The notes: generated from the sequence alone by a model not told the origin. A DNA stretch of 64,000 bases from Neurospora tetraspora (GCF_033439725.1 NW_026944390.1:1736001-1800000), one strand, 5' to 3'. Counted from the first letter of the stretch, positions 33,460 to 43,505 are shown. Numbers and translations are program-made.

Positions 33460-34545
33460 TGCAGTTGCTGTTGCTGTGATGTTGATGTCGTACGTATGGA
33501 CTACGAACTACGAACTCGACACGGGGGAAATGGGTTATTGAAGAACTTGAACAAGACATTTTTGGAAAGAAACTCGCGCTCGCACTCTTGCTTTTTTGGC
33601 ATATCAGTTTTCTCTCACTTTTTTACACACTTATGGGAACATCATCAATTTTTGTCTAGAATAATCTAATTTGCATATTAAGCTGTCGAAGGGTTTTGAA
33701 AAACAAAAAAGATACTCGGCGTTTGTTATTACTGCATGCTCGCGATTGTTGGTGGTTACAGAAGCGTTTCACTCATGCTTACCATGTTGTCTTTGTTCAA
33801 AAGGAAGCGAATAGGTACATGGTTGTTTCCAATGGGTAATTGTTTACTTTGCTTAGGAGACCAAATAAAACGTACAGTCAGTTGAAGTTTCAAATACGTG
33901 GATAGTGAGAGATCTCGGTAGGCTACGTGCCGTTCTCATATCAGGAAAGACAGGGAGGCCGGCCATCTGCAGGGGCCAACATTGTGAGTCACTCGGCCTG
34001 CCTGACCAAGTCCGTTTTCTCCATAGAAAATGGGCTGTTTGGCACATCTTTCAAACTTTCACCAGGGTCGAAGGGACGCCGAAAGAGTCAAACATTGTGA
34101 AATCGGTCTCGTCTTGCTTAGTTGATGGATTAAGTGGGCGATGAGTGGTGATGTGCAATTTAGATGAGGTAAGATGTGTGATGTTCGCGGGGAGAGGAGT
34201 AAACATTGGGGGCGGGGCGGGGTTGGAGCATCGAAGATGTCAGCGGGAAATCATGCGGTTGGTTTCACGACTTGGCATTATGCGTTGACGGGAGGCGCAG
34301 ATGAGGGATACGAGTAAACAATTGTGTTTGTTCATATAAGACCATCATCCGTCGTTCTCCTGGTGGCATTTTGGATATCAATCAGTTCCTGGTTTGCTTT
34401 CCTGTTGTCGGCACTGCGAACGAAAACAAACAAGCGCCAGTTGTTGCTGTCTACCCTGTTGTTTCCTTCAACCCACCCACAACAATCGGCAAAACACCAA
34501 ACCAAGCATCATCGACAATCATCACCAACGACAACTACAAAAACC
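33460..34545. other. Intergenic region upstream of the RNA-repair fusion gene
   Basis: About 1.1 kb between two plus-strand genes. It should hold the chs-5 3' region and the promoter of the next gene. The frame of that next gene is open upstream of its ATG but shows no conserved sequence. No other feature is recognised. Confidence 0.55.
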
Positions 34546-37500
34546 ATGGCATCCCCCGATCCCTCCCCAGAAGCCCAAGAAGCTGCTCCCAAACCATCTC
34601 CATCACCTTGGACACCCCCCCTAACCTCCACTTCCACAGCCCTCGCCTTAATCCCCCCTCCCCACCTCTGGCCCCCCCTCAACGCGCTCCGTTCCCTTTA
34701 CGACAAGGCCTATCACAAATGGCCACCGCACATCAATCTCGTTTACCCCTTTGTCAAGCCAGAAGATCTGGAAGATGCGGTGGCTGTGGCTCCGTTTGGG
34801 ATCCTGGAGGGGAGGAGGAAAAGGAATGAGGAGAGGGGGGTGAGGTGGGATAAGGGGCTGAAAGTATGGACGGGCCCTGTGGGGGAGGTAGTAAATGGGC
34901 AAAATGGATATGTATTGAGTGAAGGAGGCGGAGGACCGATATTCGACGAGGATAAAATCCGGCTCAAGCTGGATAGCGTAGGGGTTTTCGAACATCGAAA
35001 GCACAACACCATCTACCGCTACGATCAAGAGCAACAACAAAGCCCCTTATCCACCCTTCGCGAGGATCTCCTCCGTGGCCTAGGCCACCAACCCGAAGGC
35101 GAAGGCAAAGAGTACAAACCGCACCTAACCATCGCCCAATCTGAAGACCGCGAGTCCTCAGCGCACAAGTTTCTGGTGGAAAAAGTGGGCTTGTTGCCCG
35201 CGGTGGAATGGGAGGTGGAGGAGGTTTGGGTGTTGGTTAGGGACCAGAGCGATGGCCCAGGGAAAGGGAAAATGAAGGTTTGGGGGAAGATTCGGTTGGG
35301 AGAAGAGTTGGGGGGTGAGGTTTATGGGAATCCGGTTGAGTGGGAGAAGGTGTTTGAGGTGGAGACGGGGTGGAAGGGGGATGGGGATGGACAGGGTGAG
35401 GTGCAAGAGGCGTGGAGGTTTGAGGAGGGGAGGGGGTTTTGGGTGAGGGGTGATGGTGGGGAGAAGAAGAAGGGGGAAGAGGAACAGGAGGAAGAAGAGA
35501 AAGAGGCAACGACGCCAGAGCTACTAAGCATAGCATCTTGGAACGTCCTCGCTGATTTCGAGCACTCTTCTTCTTCCACCTCCACCATCGAACAAGAAGC
35601 TCGATACCGCCTCATCCTCCGCAACCTCCTATCTCCCGACGCCAAAGCAGATGTTCTTCTCCTCCAAGAAGTTACCGACTCTTTCCTTTCCTTCCTCCTT
35701 TCCCCTCCTTCCTCCTCATCCACTTCCTCTCCCATCTCCTCCGATATCGAGGCTCTCCGCCGCTTCTACCCCTACGTTTCCCACCCCCCTCCCTCTCAAC
35801 CTGACGCATCTCCCCTCCCTAACTTTCTCAACCAAGTCATCTTGTCCAAACACCCCTTCTCTTGGTCTTGGCTCCCTTTTGCTAGGAAACACAAGGGGTC
35901 TGTCATTGCCCAGTTCCCTACCATTCATGGAAACAACCCCGACCAATCTCTCGTGCTGGCAGCGGTGCATCTGAGTCATGGATTGACGGACATGACCGTA
36001 GCTGCCAAGAAGGGAGAGATGCAGCGGGTTATTGGGCATTTGAAGGAGAAGTATCCGCGTAATCCGTGGGTGGTGGCTGGGGATTTTAATCTTACCAGCT
36101 CTTCCTGGACGGTGGAACAGGCGGTCAAACAGGGGAAGGTGTCAAAGGAGACGGTGGTGACACTGAATAGTATCGAGAGGATGTGGAGGGAGGAGGAGGG
36201 ACTTGGGGTGGAAGATGCTTGGGTGGTGGGTAGGGCTGCTTTGGGCGAGGGACTGGTTCAAGAAGAAGAGGAGGTCATGAACATCGACGACGACATGGAC
36301 GAAGGCGAAGAGGGGGGTAATAGGTTGTTTGCCGGCGAGCAGGGATCTACCTACGATCCGATTAGAAATGATGTCGCTGCCAAAGTGGTGGGTAGTGGAG
36401 GGAACATGCGGCCGCAGAGATATGATCGGATTCTGGTCAGGGGACAACAAGTGTTGAGGATCGGGAGGTTTAATCGGTTTGGGTTTGTCAGGGCTGATCA
36501 GGAAAAGGGAGAGGGGTATGAGATGGGGCAGTATGCGAGTGATCATTGGGGGGTGAGGTGTCTTTTGAAGGTTGTTCAGCAGGATGCTACTGATCAGACT
36601 GAGAAGACGGCCGAGGCAAAGAGCGGTGCTGCTACGTTGGAGACGTCTATCAAGCTGGTTAAACCACCCGCCGGTCCTCTCTCCGAGCCAGGATCACTGA
36701 AAGAAGCCATGGCCGAGCTCAACATCTTTCCTTCACAGGGAGAGACAGCCAAACGCAAAGCAGCCTTCCAAGCCCTCAAGGCCATCCTCCTCGACACTCC
36801 TCCTCCCAACCAATCTCCCCATCACCCTTCCACCGACTCTTCTTCGGAACCTCAACGTCCCCCAACCCAGCCTCCCCTCATCATAACTCCCGTCGGCTCC
36901 TTCGCTCTCGGCGTCCACACCTCCTCTTCGGACATCGACGTCCTAGCCATCGGCCCCTTCTCCACCTCCACCTTCTTCTCCCTCGCCATCCAACGTCTCC
37001 GGCGCGCCTCGTCCTCTCCCTCCTATTCCCAACACCAACCCAGAATCCTCCGCCGCATCAACTCCTCCACCGGCACCATGCTCGAGCTCTCCTTCTCTTC
37101 CATCAAATTCGACCTCCAATACTGTCCAGCAGCACACATCGCTTCCCACTGGCCTCGCATTCTGTCTACAGCCCCGCCTGGAAACGCCGTCTGGTCTTTG
37201 CCAGCGCTGACGCTGACGAAACTTAAGGCGGCCAGGGATCTGGATTATCTAAAGCGAACGGTGCCCGATTTAGCGGTGTTTAGACAAGCGCATAGGGCGG
37301 TGAGGAGCTGGGCTAAAGGAAGGGGGGTGTATGCTCAGCGGTTTGGGTATTTGGGGGGGATACAGATCTCTGTGATGTTGGCGAGGGTCTATAAGGGTCT
37401 TGCGTTAAGGGGTGGGGTCAGTGGTGTTGGGGTGGAGGAGTTGATGGTCAGTTTCTTTGAGGAGTATGCTCAGTTTGACTGGGAGAAGGATATGGTCTAC

Positions 37501-38637
37501 GATGAGGTTTGTCCTTGGTTCAGGCAGAAACGGGAAAAGGGAGGGGAGAAGGAGGTGTATAGACGGACGGGGAGGGAGGCGATGGTTGTGCTGGGGTGGT
37601 TTGGGCCGGGACTGAATACGAGCGGGCAGGCGAGTGTTTGGAGTGTTAGGACGTTGAAGGAGGAGTTTAAGAGGGCGAGGGATATGTTGGTGAAGGGAGA
37701 GGTGAAGAGCTGGAAGGAGTTTCTGGAGGGAAGCGGTGCGGAGGGGTTCTTGACGGGGTATAAGAGCTATGTCAAGGTTGATGTGCAGTATTGGGGACTG
37801 TCGCCGTCGAAGGGAGCGCAGTTTGTGGGCTGGTTGGAGAGTCGGTGCGTGATGCTGCTTGTTGATCTTCACAGGAGAGCACCGGGGGTGTATGTGAGGA
37901 TGTGGCCTGCTCGGTTCGTCGAGGCCGACACTGCCTCTCAACAAGCCGAAACCGACGAGCAGACAGCCACCGAAGGAACCGGACCCCGCGACTACCAAGC
38001 TTCCTACCTCCTCGGCCTGGACGCCGACACTAACACCAGCAAAGAAGATCTCAAACTTGCCCTCGGCGCCATCCAAACCGCCCTTCAACGATTCGAGGAG
38101 GCCATCCGTTCAGACGACAAGTACTTTGACGCCTCGAACAGCTGGATGAGCGCCAGCGTAGTCAAGCGCTCCGAACTGGGTAACCTCCAACTCGACACTC
38201 GCAACGACTGGGTAGACGAGTACACACCCGGCGAAGACGAGTCTGATTCAGACGCCGAGGATGACGAGGAGGAAGAAGCTTCCCTGCTTGAGGACCTCGA
38301 TGAAGCTGTGTCTAAGAAGAAGAAAGGCAAGAACAAGAAAACAACAGAAGAGCAGCAGCAGCCAAGACTAGAGCCAGGGCCAAAACTCCGCTCGGCAGCA
38401 GACGTGATGAACAGACTCCGCTGGGACTCGGCCATCGATAGTTCGGATTACGTGGTGGGCTACGAGGATCGATTTTTGGGAGTGAAGGAGAGGGCACTGG
38501 ATATGTGGAAGACGGAGCAGACGGATGAGGAGTTTATCCCACAGCATCGGATTGTGTATTTCAAGCGGAGGAGTGATGGACAGGTGGTGTGGGATCGGAA
38601 GATGAAGAAGGATGAGATTTTTGGGAGTGGGTTGTAG
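34546..38637 (+). CDS. Predicted RNA-repair fusion: 2H phosphoesterase + EEP nuclease + PAP-like nucleotidyltransferase + MJ1316 domain
   Basis: One intron-less frame of 1363 residues with four RNA-related domains. Residues 55-250 form a 2H phosphoesterase (LigT/CPDase fold) with HIN (62-64) and HLT (193-195) motifs; the first motif has Asn instead of the usual Thr/Ser. Residues 325-680 form an endonuclease/exonuclease/phosphatase domain with SWNVL (Asn333), LLLQEV (Glu375), AGDFNLT (Asp513), RYDRILV (Asp627) and SDHWGV (Asp666, His667). Residues 715-1125 resemble poly(A) polymerases: GSFALGVHTSSSDIDVL (Asp796, Asp798), FDLQY (Asp856), then SWAKGRGVYAQRFGYLGG. The C-terminal 80 residues match the MJ1316 RNA cyclic-group-end recognition domain (PF04457): VMNRLRWD, IPQHRIVYFKRR, GQVVWDRKM. 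All catalytic residues look intact. The role is inferred: recognising damaged or cyclic-phosphate RNA ends, trimming them and adding nucleotides. The start has a good ACCATGG context. Charged linkers (about 305-322, 1225-1275) separate domains. Confidence 0.88.
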   Translation: MASPDPSPEAQEAAPKPSPSPWTPPLTSTSTALALIPPPHLWPPLNALRSLYDKAYHKWPPHINLVYPFVKPEDLEDAVAVAPFGILEGRRKRNEERGVRWDKGLKVWTGPVGEVVNGQNGYVLSEGGGGPIFDEDKIRLKLDSVGVFEHRKHNTIYRYDQEQQQSPLSTLREDLLRGLGHQPEGEGKEYKPHLTIAQSEDRESSAHKFLVEKVGLLPAVEWEVEEVWVLVRDQSDGPGKGKMKVWGKIRLGEELGGEVYGNPVEWEKVFEVETGWKGDGDGQGEVQEAWRFEEGRGFWVRGDGGEKKKGEEEQEEEEKEATTPELLSIASWNVLADFEHSSSSTSTIEQEARYRLILRNLLSPDAKADVLLLQEVTDSFLSFLLSPPSSSSTSSPISSDIEALRRFYPYVSHPPPSQPDASPLPNFLNQVILSKHPFSWSWLPFARKHKGSVIAQFPTIHGNNPDQSLVLAAVHLSHGLTDMTVAAKKGEMQRVIGHLKEKYPRNPWVVAGDFNLTSSSWTVEQAVKQGKVSKETVVTLNSIERMWREEEGLGVEDAWVVGRAALGEGLVQEEEEVMNIDDDMDEGEEGGNRLFAGEQGSTYDPIRNDVAAKVVGSGGNMRPQRYDRILVRGQQVLRIGRFNRFGFVRADQEKGEGYEMGQYASDHWGVRCLLKVVQQDATDQTEKTAEAKSGAATLETSIKLVKPPAGPLSEPGSLKEAMAELNIFPSQGETAKRKAAFQALKAILLDTPPPNQSPHHPSTDSSSEPQRPPTQPPLIITPVGSFALGVHTSSSDIDVLAIGPFSTSTFFSLAIQRLRRASSSPSYSQHQPRILRRINSSTGTMLELSFSSIKFDLQYCPAAHIASHWPRILSTAPPGNAVWSLPALTLTKLKAARDLDYLKRTVPDLAVFRQAHRAVRSWAKGRGVYAQRFGYLGGIQISVMLARVYKGLALRGGVSGVGVEELMVSFFEEYAQFDWEKDMVYDEVCPWFRQKREKGGEKEVYRRTGREAMVVLGWFGPGLNTSGQASVWSVRTLKEEFKRARDMLVKGEVKSWKEFLEGSGAEGFLTGYKSYVKVDVQYWGLSPSKGAQFVGWLESRCVMLLVDLHRRAPGVYVRMWPARFVEADTASQQAETDEQTATEGTGPRDYQASYLLGLDADTNTSKEDLKLALGAIQTALQRFEEAIRSDDKYFDASNSWMSASVVKRSELGNLQLDTRNDWVDEYTPGEDESDSDAEDDEEEEASLLEDLDEAVSKKKKGKNKKTTEEQQQPRLEPGPKLRSAADVMNRLRWDSAIDSSDYVVGYEDRFLGVKERALDMWKTEQTDEEFIPQHRIVYFKRRSDGQVVWDRKMKKDEIFGSGL

Positions 38638-39314
38638 ATATGTGTGTTGGAAGATGCAGTGTTGGAAGATGCAGTACGGGTGCCCAGACTGTCCCTCCTC
38701 TTGCGGCATGCCTCAGGTTTTCTCTTATCTCCTCGTTTTAATCGTCCTCCGCCTTCACTAGCCATCCGATCTTGTTGGAAGTCTGTGCTTCGGGTTCCCT
38801 TCACTGGGCTTCCAATTCACCTGCACTCGCTTCCTGGTAGTATTTCTGGGCTGCACTGGTTTGCGTTTCTCCTGTTCTCTACCACATCGGAACCAAACCT
38901 CTTCTTCAGTTGTTGCCTTTCCACCTGCAACAACTTCAGCCTCTCTCAACAACTGCTTCTGTCAGGTCTCTTTCAACTCTGCTGTTCAGGTCAACCTTCT
39001 TGACCTGTTCAGCAGTGCATTACACCTCTTCAGAAGCACGAACTGCAAAAAACCGAGCATCTTCACCAGTCACTGGTCAGTCACTCAACACACCGACTTC
39101 CACCCAACCCACAAAGCACTTGTTGAACCGAAGGAAAACCGGGTATGTAATCATAAAAAGCATGATCCCGCTTAACACAGAATAACTAACCGGCTGACAG
39201 GCGCGAGGTATCAGGGATCTACTAGTCATCTGCCTATATACGAGACCAACTACAGCTAGACCCACGACCTCCTTGTCACCCTCCCTCACTTGACGCGCAC
39301 CGGGGCCGCTCAAC
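38638..39314. repeat. Upstream flank of duplicated unit 1
   Basis: Non-coding DNA before the first 2EXR-like gene. Two parts recur further right. 38641-38720 resembles 40674-40820, sharing TGTTGGAAGATG and GCCTC-GGTTTTCT elements. 38768-38935 resembles 40870-41010, sharing ATTCACCTGCACTC and TTCCT-GTAGTATTT. The first copy has about 300 nt more before its ATG than the second. This marks the left edge of a direct duplication beginning right after the RNA-repair gene. Confidence 0.7.
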
Positions 39315-40165
39315 ATGAATTCTGCACCCAAGCCTTCGTTACTTGGCCTCCCAGTTGAGGTCCGCCTCCAAATCTACCAGCACATCTGGACTATTTCCCA
39401 GGAGGAACAATACCTCGGGTGGGCTTACACGGGGAGATATTATTGTCAAAGGGAGATCACATACCTGAAGGCCTCATACCTGAAGGCTCAACTATCAGCA
39501 ATTTCCACACTCGGTGCTATCTACCAAAAGATCCGTAACGAGGCGTATGCGGAATACTTTCACACCACCCAGATCTATCTGGGATGGGGTTATTTTGATT
39601 TCTGGGAGATGAGTCCCTTCTACCAGCACGACAGGGAGGCTCTGGAACTCATTCGAACGTCCTACCTACTCCAAACGCGGGCTCGACACATTTGTCTGCA
39701 CTGGGTCGATGTCCCGCCATTCGAGCCGCTGGGGCCGCTGGGAATCAGCAGAGCACAGCAAGACCGATATTTCGTTACGAAACGGATGCGCGACAATCAC
39801 AAGATTGCCATGGAATGCTTAGAGACCCGCTTCCCGAATGCCATCACGTTGGATGTTATCTGCGACGTCAACCCTTTTGATGATGCGTTTTGGTACTTTT
39901 GGCGCGCTCAACATTTCGAACTGTCAATCAACATCACCGAGAACTTCAATATGTCCGAGAGCTATTACGGCGACCGGGATTCGGAAAGGATCAAGAGTCT
40001 GCCGTTTCGCAGGCTGGAGAAAGCGGTTGTGCGGACTGTTTCTCGGACCTATCCCAGGGGCATGAGTTTGTTCAGGGATCATGAAGAGGCGGCGTGGTTT
40101 CGTAGGTTCAAGGAGGACGTCGCTACATTGGTCGCTCCGCGCGAGGTACGTACACTAGACTTATA

Positions 40166-40209
<44 letters not shown>

Positions 40210-40444
40210 ATACTGTCCTGTTCCTCGGTATATCCCGCTCTAGGAGAGGGACGATATCTTCCTCGACGGCGAACTTCATGCTACACTACCCTATTTAGTC
40301 GTTACTTTAAAAAAAAAACCCAATCCTAGTCCACCAACTAACGTTAATCAATCGCAATAGGAAGGAGACGAAGACCGATCGTACATCATCAAGAACCACA
40401 TCGGCGGTATCTATCTCAAGTGGCCCCGATCCTACAAAATCTGA
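39315..40444 (+). CDS. 2EXR/F-box-like fungal protein, copy A
   Basis: Member of a fungal family resembling 2EXR-domain proteins, whose biochemical role is not established. Exons 39315-40145 and 40361-40444 encode 304 residues. The N-terminal box is LLGLPVEVRLQIYQHIW (about residues 9-25). Other blocks shared with its neighbours are YLKAQLSAISTLGAI, NEAYAEYFHTTQIYLGW, SYLLQTRARHICLHWV, RRLEKAVVRT and WFRRFKEDVATL. The second exon is exactly 84 nt (28 codons with stop), encoding YIIKNHIGGIYLKWPR and a short tail; the same exon occurs in copies B and C, which fixes the splice sites (GTACGT donor, TAG acceptor). The 215-nt intron contains a 37-A run and extra sequence absent from copy B. No signal peptide or membrane segment is seen. 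Gene structure is well supported, function is not. Confidence 0.75.
40146..40360 (+). repeat. Intron of copy A with a poly(A)37 tract and 150-nt extra segment
   Basis: Aligning this intron with the 80-nt intron of copy B shows matching ends; both have TAGTCCACCAACTAA-like sequence before the acceptor. The extra segment runs from a 37-A run (40169-40205) to a 10-A run (40309-40318), with about 103 nt of unrecognised sequence between them. It looks inserted in A rather than deleted in B, but that is inference. Confidence 0.7.
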
Positions 40445-41076
40445 TCTTTCACGCAAGAACCCCTCTTCGGTTCGACCTCCTAATACGGCAAACTTCAGGG
40501 AAGGTGGCGGTTTCTCGGCATTGACATAACACTCCTTGACCACGCTACCTCTGGATAGCATCTCATCAACCAAGGGCGCGCGAAACAAGATACCTACCAC
40601 TTGACAGTTGCGTATTTACACTTTACGGTTGAAAAGGGGCCTACATGTATTATGGAGGGAGGAGGGCAGAATACATGTGTTGGAAGATGGAGTGTTGCGG
40701 AGGATTTGAACAAGGGGTGTCAATTTATGTTTCTGTAATAAGCGTCTGAAGGATTTATCAAACCCAGGACGGGTACTAAACTTTCCCCCCTTCTGCGGTA
40801 GGCCTCGGGTTTTCTATATATAGAGGTACTTTTTACTTTGCCCTTCACCTCCTCTCAACATAAACCTTCTTGAAACCTGTTGGAAATCCGTGCCCTGGGT
40901 TCCCATTTATTGGATATTTCCATTCACCTGCACTCCCTTCCTAGTAGTATTTATAGGCTTCCCTGGCCTCGGTTCCTCCAATTCTGTTGTCGCCTTTCCC
41001 ACTCCCAACAGATCTACTGCACTCATCCACCTGTATCAAGAGCAGCTGCAACATCACCCACGGCGTACCGATCAAG
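40445..41076. repeat. Upstream flank of duplicated unit 2
   Basis: Non-coding DNA between copies A and B. From about 40674 onward it repeats, with divergence, the flank found before copy A. A TATATATAG stretch near 40816 could be a core promoter element for copy B, though this is only pattern-based. Confidence 0.6.
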
Positions 41077-42095
41077 ATGAGTTATCAGCCCGAGTCTCCG
41101 CTGCTTCGCCTCCCAGTCGAGGTCCGACTGGAGATCTACCAGCACTTATGGACCATTCCTTGGGAGAAGAAACACTTAGTCCGTCGTTGTGCTTATAAGC
41201 TAAAGGCCACATACCTAAAGGCCCAGCTATCGGCGATCTGCACTCTGGGCGCCATATGCCGCACCATCCACTATGAGGCGTACGCCGAATACTTCCATAC
41301 TACCCAGGTTTATCTGGGATGGGCCATTCTAACCTCCAGACCTATCTGTCGGGATATGTTAACCCTGACCTCGAAATCTACCTCGGAGACAACGACAGGA
41401 AAGCTCTGGAGTTGATCCAGAACTCCTACCTCCTCAAGACCCAGACCAGACACGTCTGTCTCCGCTGGGTACACGTCGACCACCTCAAGGATACTTTGGA
41501 GGAGCAGCTTGAGGAGGAACTCGAAGTCTGGGAAATTGACAATCTGGAACGGACCAATACCAACCTCAACATCGTCATGAACTGCCTCAAGACCCGCTTC
41601 CAGAACGCAATCACGCTGGACATTGTCTGCGACGAGATTTGGTTCGAGGATAGTATCTGGAGGAAGTGGCGTGAGGGTGGCAAAAACGACTCGCAAATAT
41701 TGCAGCTAGGTACTCAACGCTGGGGTGTATAGCTTCAATGGTATTACCACGAACTACTACGACGACCGTGACTCGGAGCGGATCAGGAGCTTGCGGTTCC
41801 GCAATCTGGAGAAAGCCGTTGTGCGAACCTGTCTGACCGACCCCGACGGCGTCAAATGGTTCAATGAGGAGAACTTGGCGTGGTTTCAGAGGCTCAAGGA
41901 GGATGTGGCGACGTTGGGTGCTCCAAGGAAGGTATGTATCTCACTGCTCTTTTGAGTTGTCACTTAGCAACCGGCCCTGGTCCACCAACTAATCACAGAT
42001 AATGACCACAGGAGGGACAAGAGGAGCGCTCATACCGCTTCACAAACCACATCGGTGGTCTCGATCTTAATTGGCCTCGGTTCGACAGAATCTGA
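41077..42095 (+). pseudogene. 2EXR/F-box-like copy B, disrupted by two compensating frame changes
   Basis: Tandem paralogue of copy A. It starts MSYQPESPLLRLPVEVRLEI and keeps family blocks YLKAQLSAICTLGAI and EAYAEYFHTTQVYLGW up to about 41318. The homology then continues in a different frame (about 41330-41700: DRKALELIQNSYLLKTQTRH, NAITLDIVCDE). It returns to the first frame from about 41725 (NYYDDRDSERIRSLRFRNLE, WFQRLKEDVATLGAPRK). The original frame would stop near 41413. A GTATGT donor at 41932, an 80-nt intron and an 84-nt last exon (42012-42095, HIGGLDLNWPR) match copies A and C. So the gene has two opposite indels, or two sequence errors, and intact ends. No GT-AG intron of normal size explains the shifts. 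It may be a recent pseudogene. Confidence 0.65.
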
Positions 42096-43400
42096 CCTCT
42101 CCGCGAGCATTGAAGTCAGCCACGCACAAAATCATATACCTTCCAGGAGGTACCTACTAAAGGCAAGACTTGTTCCGTATCCACACTGGAGGTTGATACG
42201 CGGGAGTGTTCTTCTACTTTGATGGGCTCACATTGATCGTGAAGGGGGAAACAGAAGTGAAATACAAGGACATCTGGTGGCAGCGGGCATTCCTTGCTCT
42301 TGGTTCATTTGAGGTGGTTGTACCATAGTTTTCAACATCTCCAGGAGAGAGACACGATGTCATGTTGAAGCAGTGATATGGATGGAGTTCAAGAGAAGAC
42401 AAAGCTGGTGTAGAGATGTTTGTAATTTAGCAAAGCTTTATCGTGATTATATCCAACAACCGCCCTAGTGGCAGTCAATGCAATTGTGAGAAGAAGTCGA
42501 AAACAGAAGTGCATATGGCATGTTGAATTCTTAATCGGTTAAGCTGGCCTGGGGTGAATAAACATAAAACTACAAACATCCAAGGATTCGTTCTCCAACC
42601 CCCAACGACCCAACAACAAGTAGCATGGCCAATATCCACTAATAGCCTTCGGAAAACCCTTCGTCTTCACCTTCACAGATGTGGCTTGTCTGTGGATCAA
42701 GTCGTTGATCTTTTCCACCACAAAAGGACCGAATATATCTTCGATTTCCTGTAACGTGAAGGTCATTTTTGGGAGAGACGTAAGTGTAAGGCGCTCCTCT
42801 GGATCAAGACACTCCAAGTAAATGCAAATAAAAACGAAATGAAGCAGAAAAGAGTGAGCATATTCCGTTGTCGCCTTATTGTCGCCTTTGGGAGATCTGC
42901 AAACTCTCCATTCAAATCTTTCCAACTCTTATCGGCATTCCACCAAAAGCGTGCTAGTCCGATGATGTACCAAACCCCCGACAAAACATGTCATCGCGGA
43001 GGACTAATCCGCTAGACACATTTCCAGTTACTCGTATAGACAGGACGTAACACCGTTGACGACGTACAAGATGCATTTTTGGATAACTAAGGAGGCGAGG
43101 AGAGCCTGACACGAAGGGCTGCTGTCCATTCTTATTGGCGACGAAAGTACTGGTGTTTGCCGTGTCGTTGATACGGGGAGTGGTAGAGGCTGAGAATGGA
43201 CGGCTGGGAGGTCGACTGCAGCCCGCCTCGCTTGTGTATATACCTGTTGCTGTGCCGCCACTCATCGGGTTCAGGCAACGCCTCGGGCTCATAAGGCGGA
43301 GGCGGGGCTCTCGGCCTTGATGTGAGAGGTGTAGCGGCTCGGCGGGGTGTAAGTGTACGTTCTGCTCTCGGCCCTGACACAAATAGGCCACTTCAACAAA
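42096..43400. other. Region with possible Hsp70-like relic, otherwise unassigned
   Basis: About 1.3 kb between copy B and the tRNA remnants. The minus-strand frame described separately is the only part with protein-like similarity. The small frames at 42954-43391 start without ATG and overlap each other, so I do not call them genes. Confidence 0.4.
42539..42775 (-). pseudogene. Possible fragment of an Hsp70-like ATPase gene
   Basis: A minus-strand frame reads MTFTLQEIEDIFGPFVVEKI from 42766, then NDLIHRQATSVK, KGFPKAI and YLLLGRWGLENESL before a stop at 42539. This resembles the end of the actin-like ATPase domain in fungal Hsp70-related proteins, where a helix with IFdPvv..I..LI..Q is followed by an LVGGFG phosphate-binding turn and a Tyr-Leu. 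Here the turn is GRWG rather than GGFG. No upstream ATPase domain or other Hsp70 signature is found nearby. The match rests on a short stretch and could be chance. Confidence 0.3.
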
Positions 43401-43433
43401 GTCACTTTGGCGGAGTGGTTAACGGTTCCCTCG
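43401..43433 (+). pseudogene. Truncated tRNA-Ser copy
   Basis: The first 24 nt (43401-43424) are identical to the 5' end of the complete tRNA-Ser 105 nt downstream. They are followed directly by GTTCCCTCG (43425-43433), which matches the start of the variable arm. The 33 nt holding the anticodon arm and intron are missing, and similarity stops after the variable arm, so there is no T arm. A short upstream motif (TTCAACAAA) is also shared. This is a partial duplication with an internal deletion. Confidence 0.85.
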
Positions 43434-43505
43434 ACACCCATGTTGCGTGCCAAGCCGCCCTCATAAGTGGTTCCACAAACGACCAATTTCAACAAACTAC
43501 CACTA

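Noticed and set aside
38638-42095. RIP as the cause of divergence between copies A and B
   Set aside because: Some flank differences are C-to-T or G-to-A, but coding differences include many other changes and the region is not A/T-rich. A count would be needed.
42954-43391. Overlapping minus-strand frames, one with a Pro-rich start-like sequence
   Set aside because: They begin with non-ATG codons and overlap the truncated tRNA region. No homology pattern was seen.
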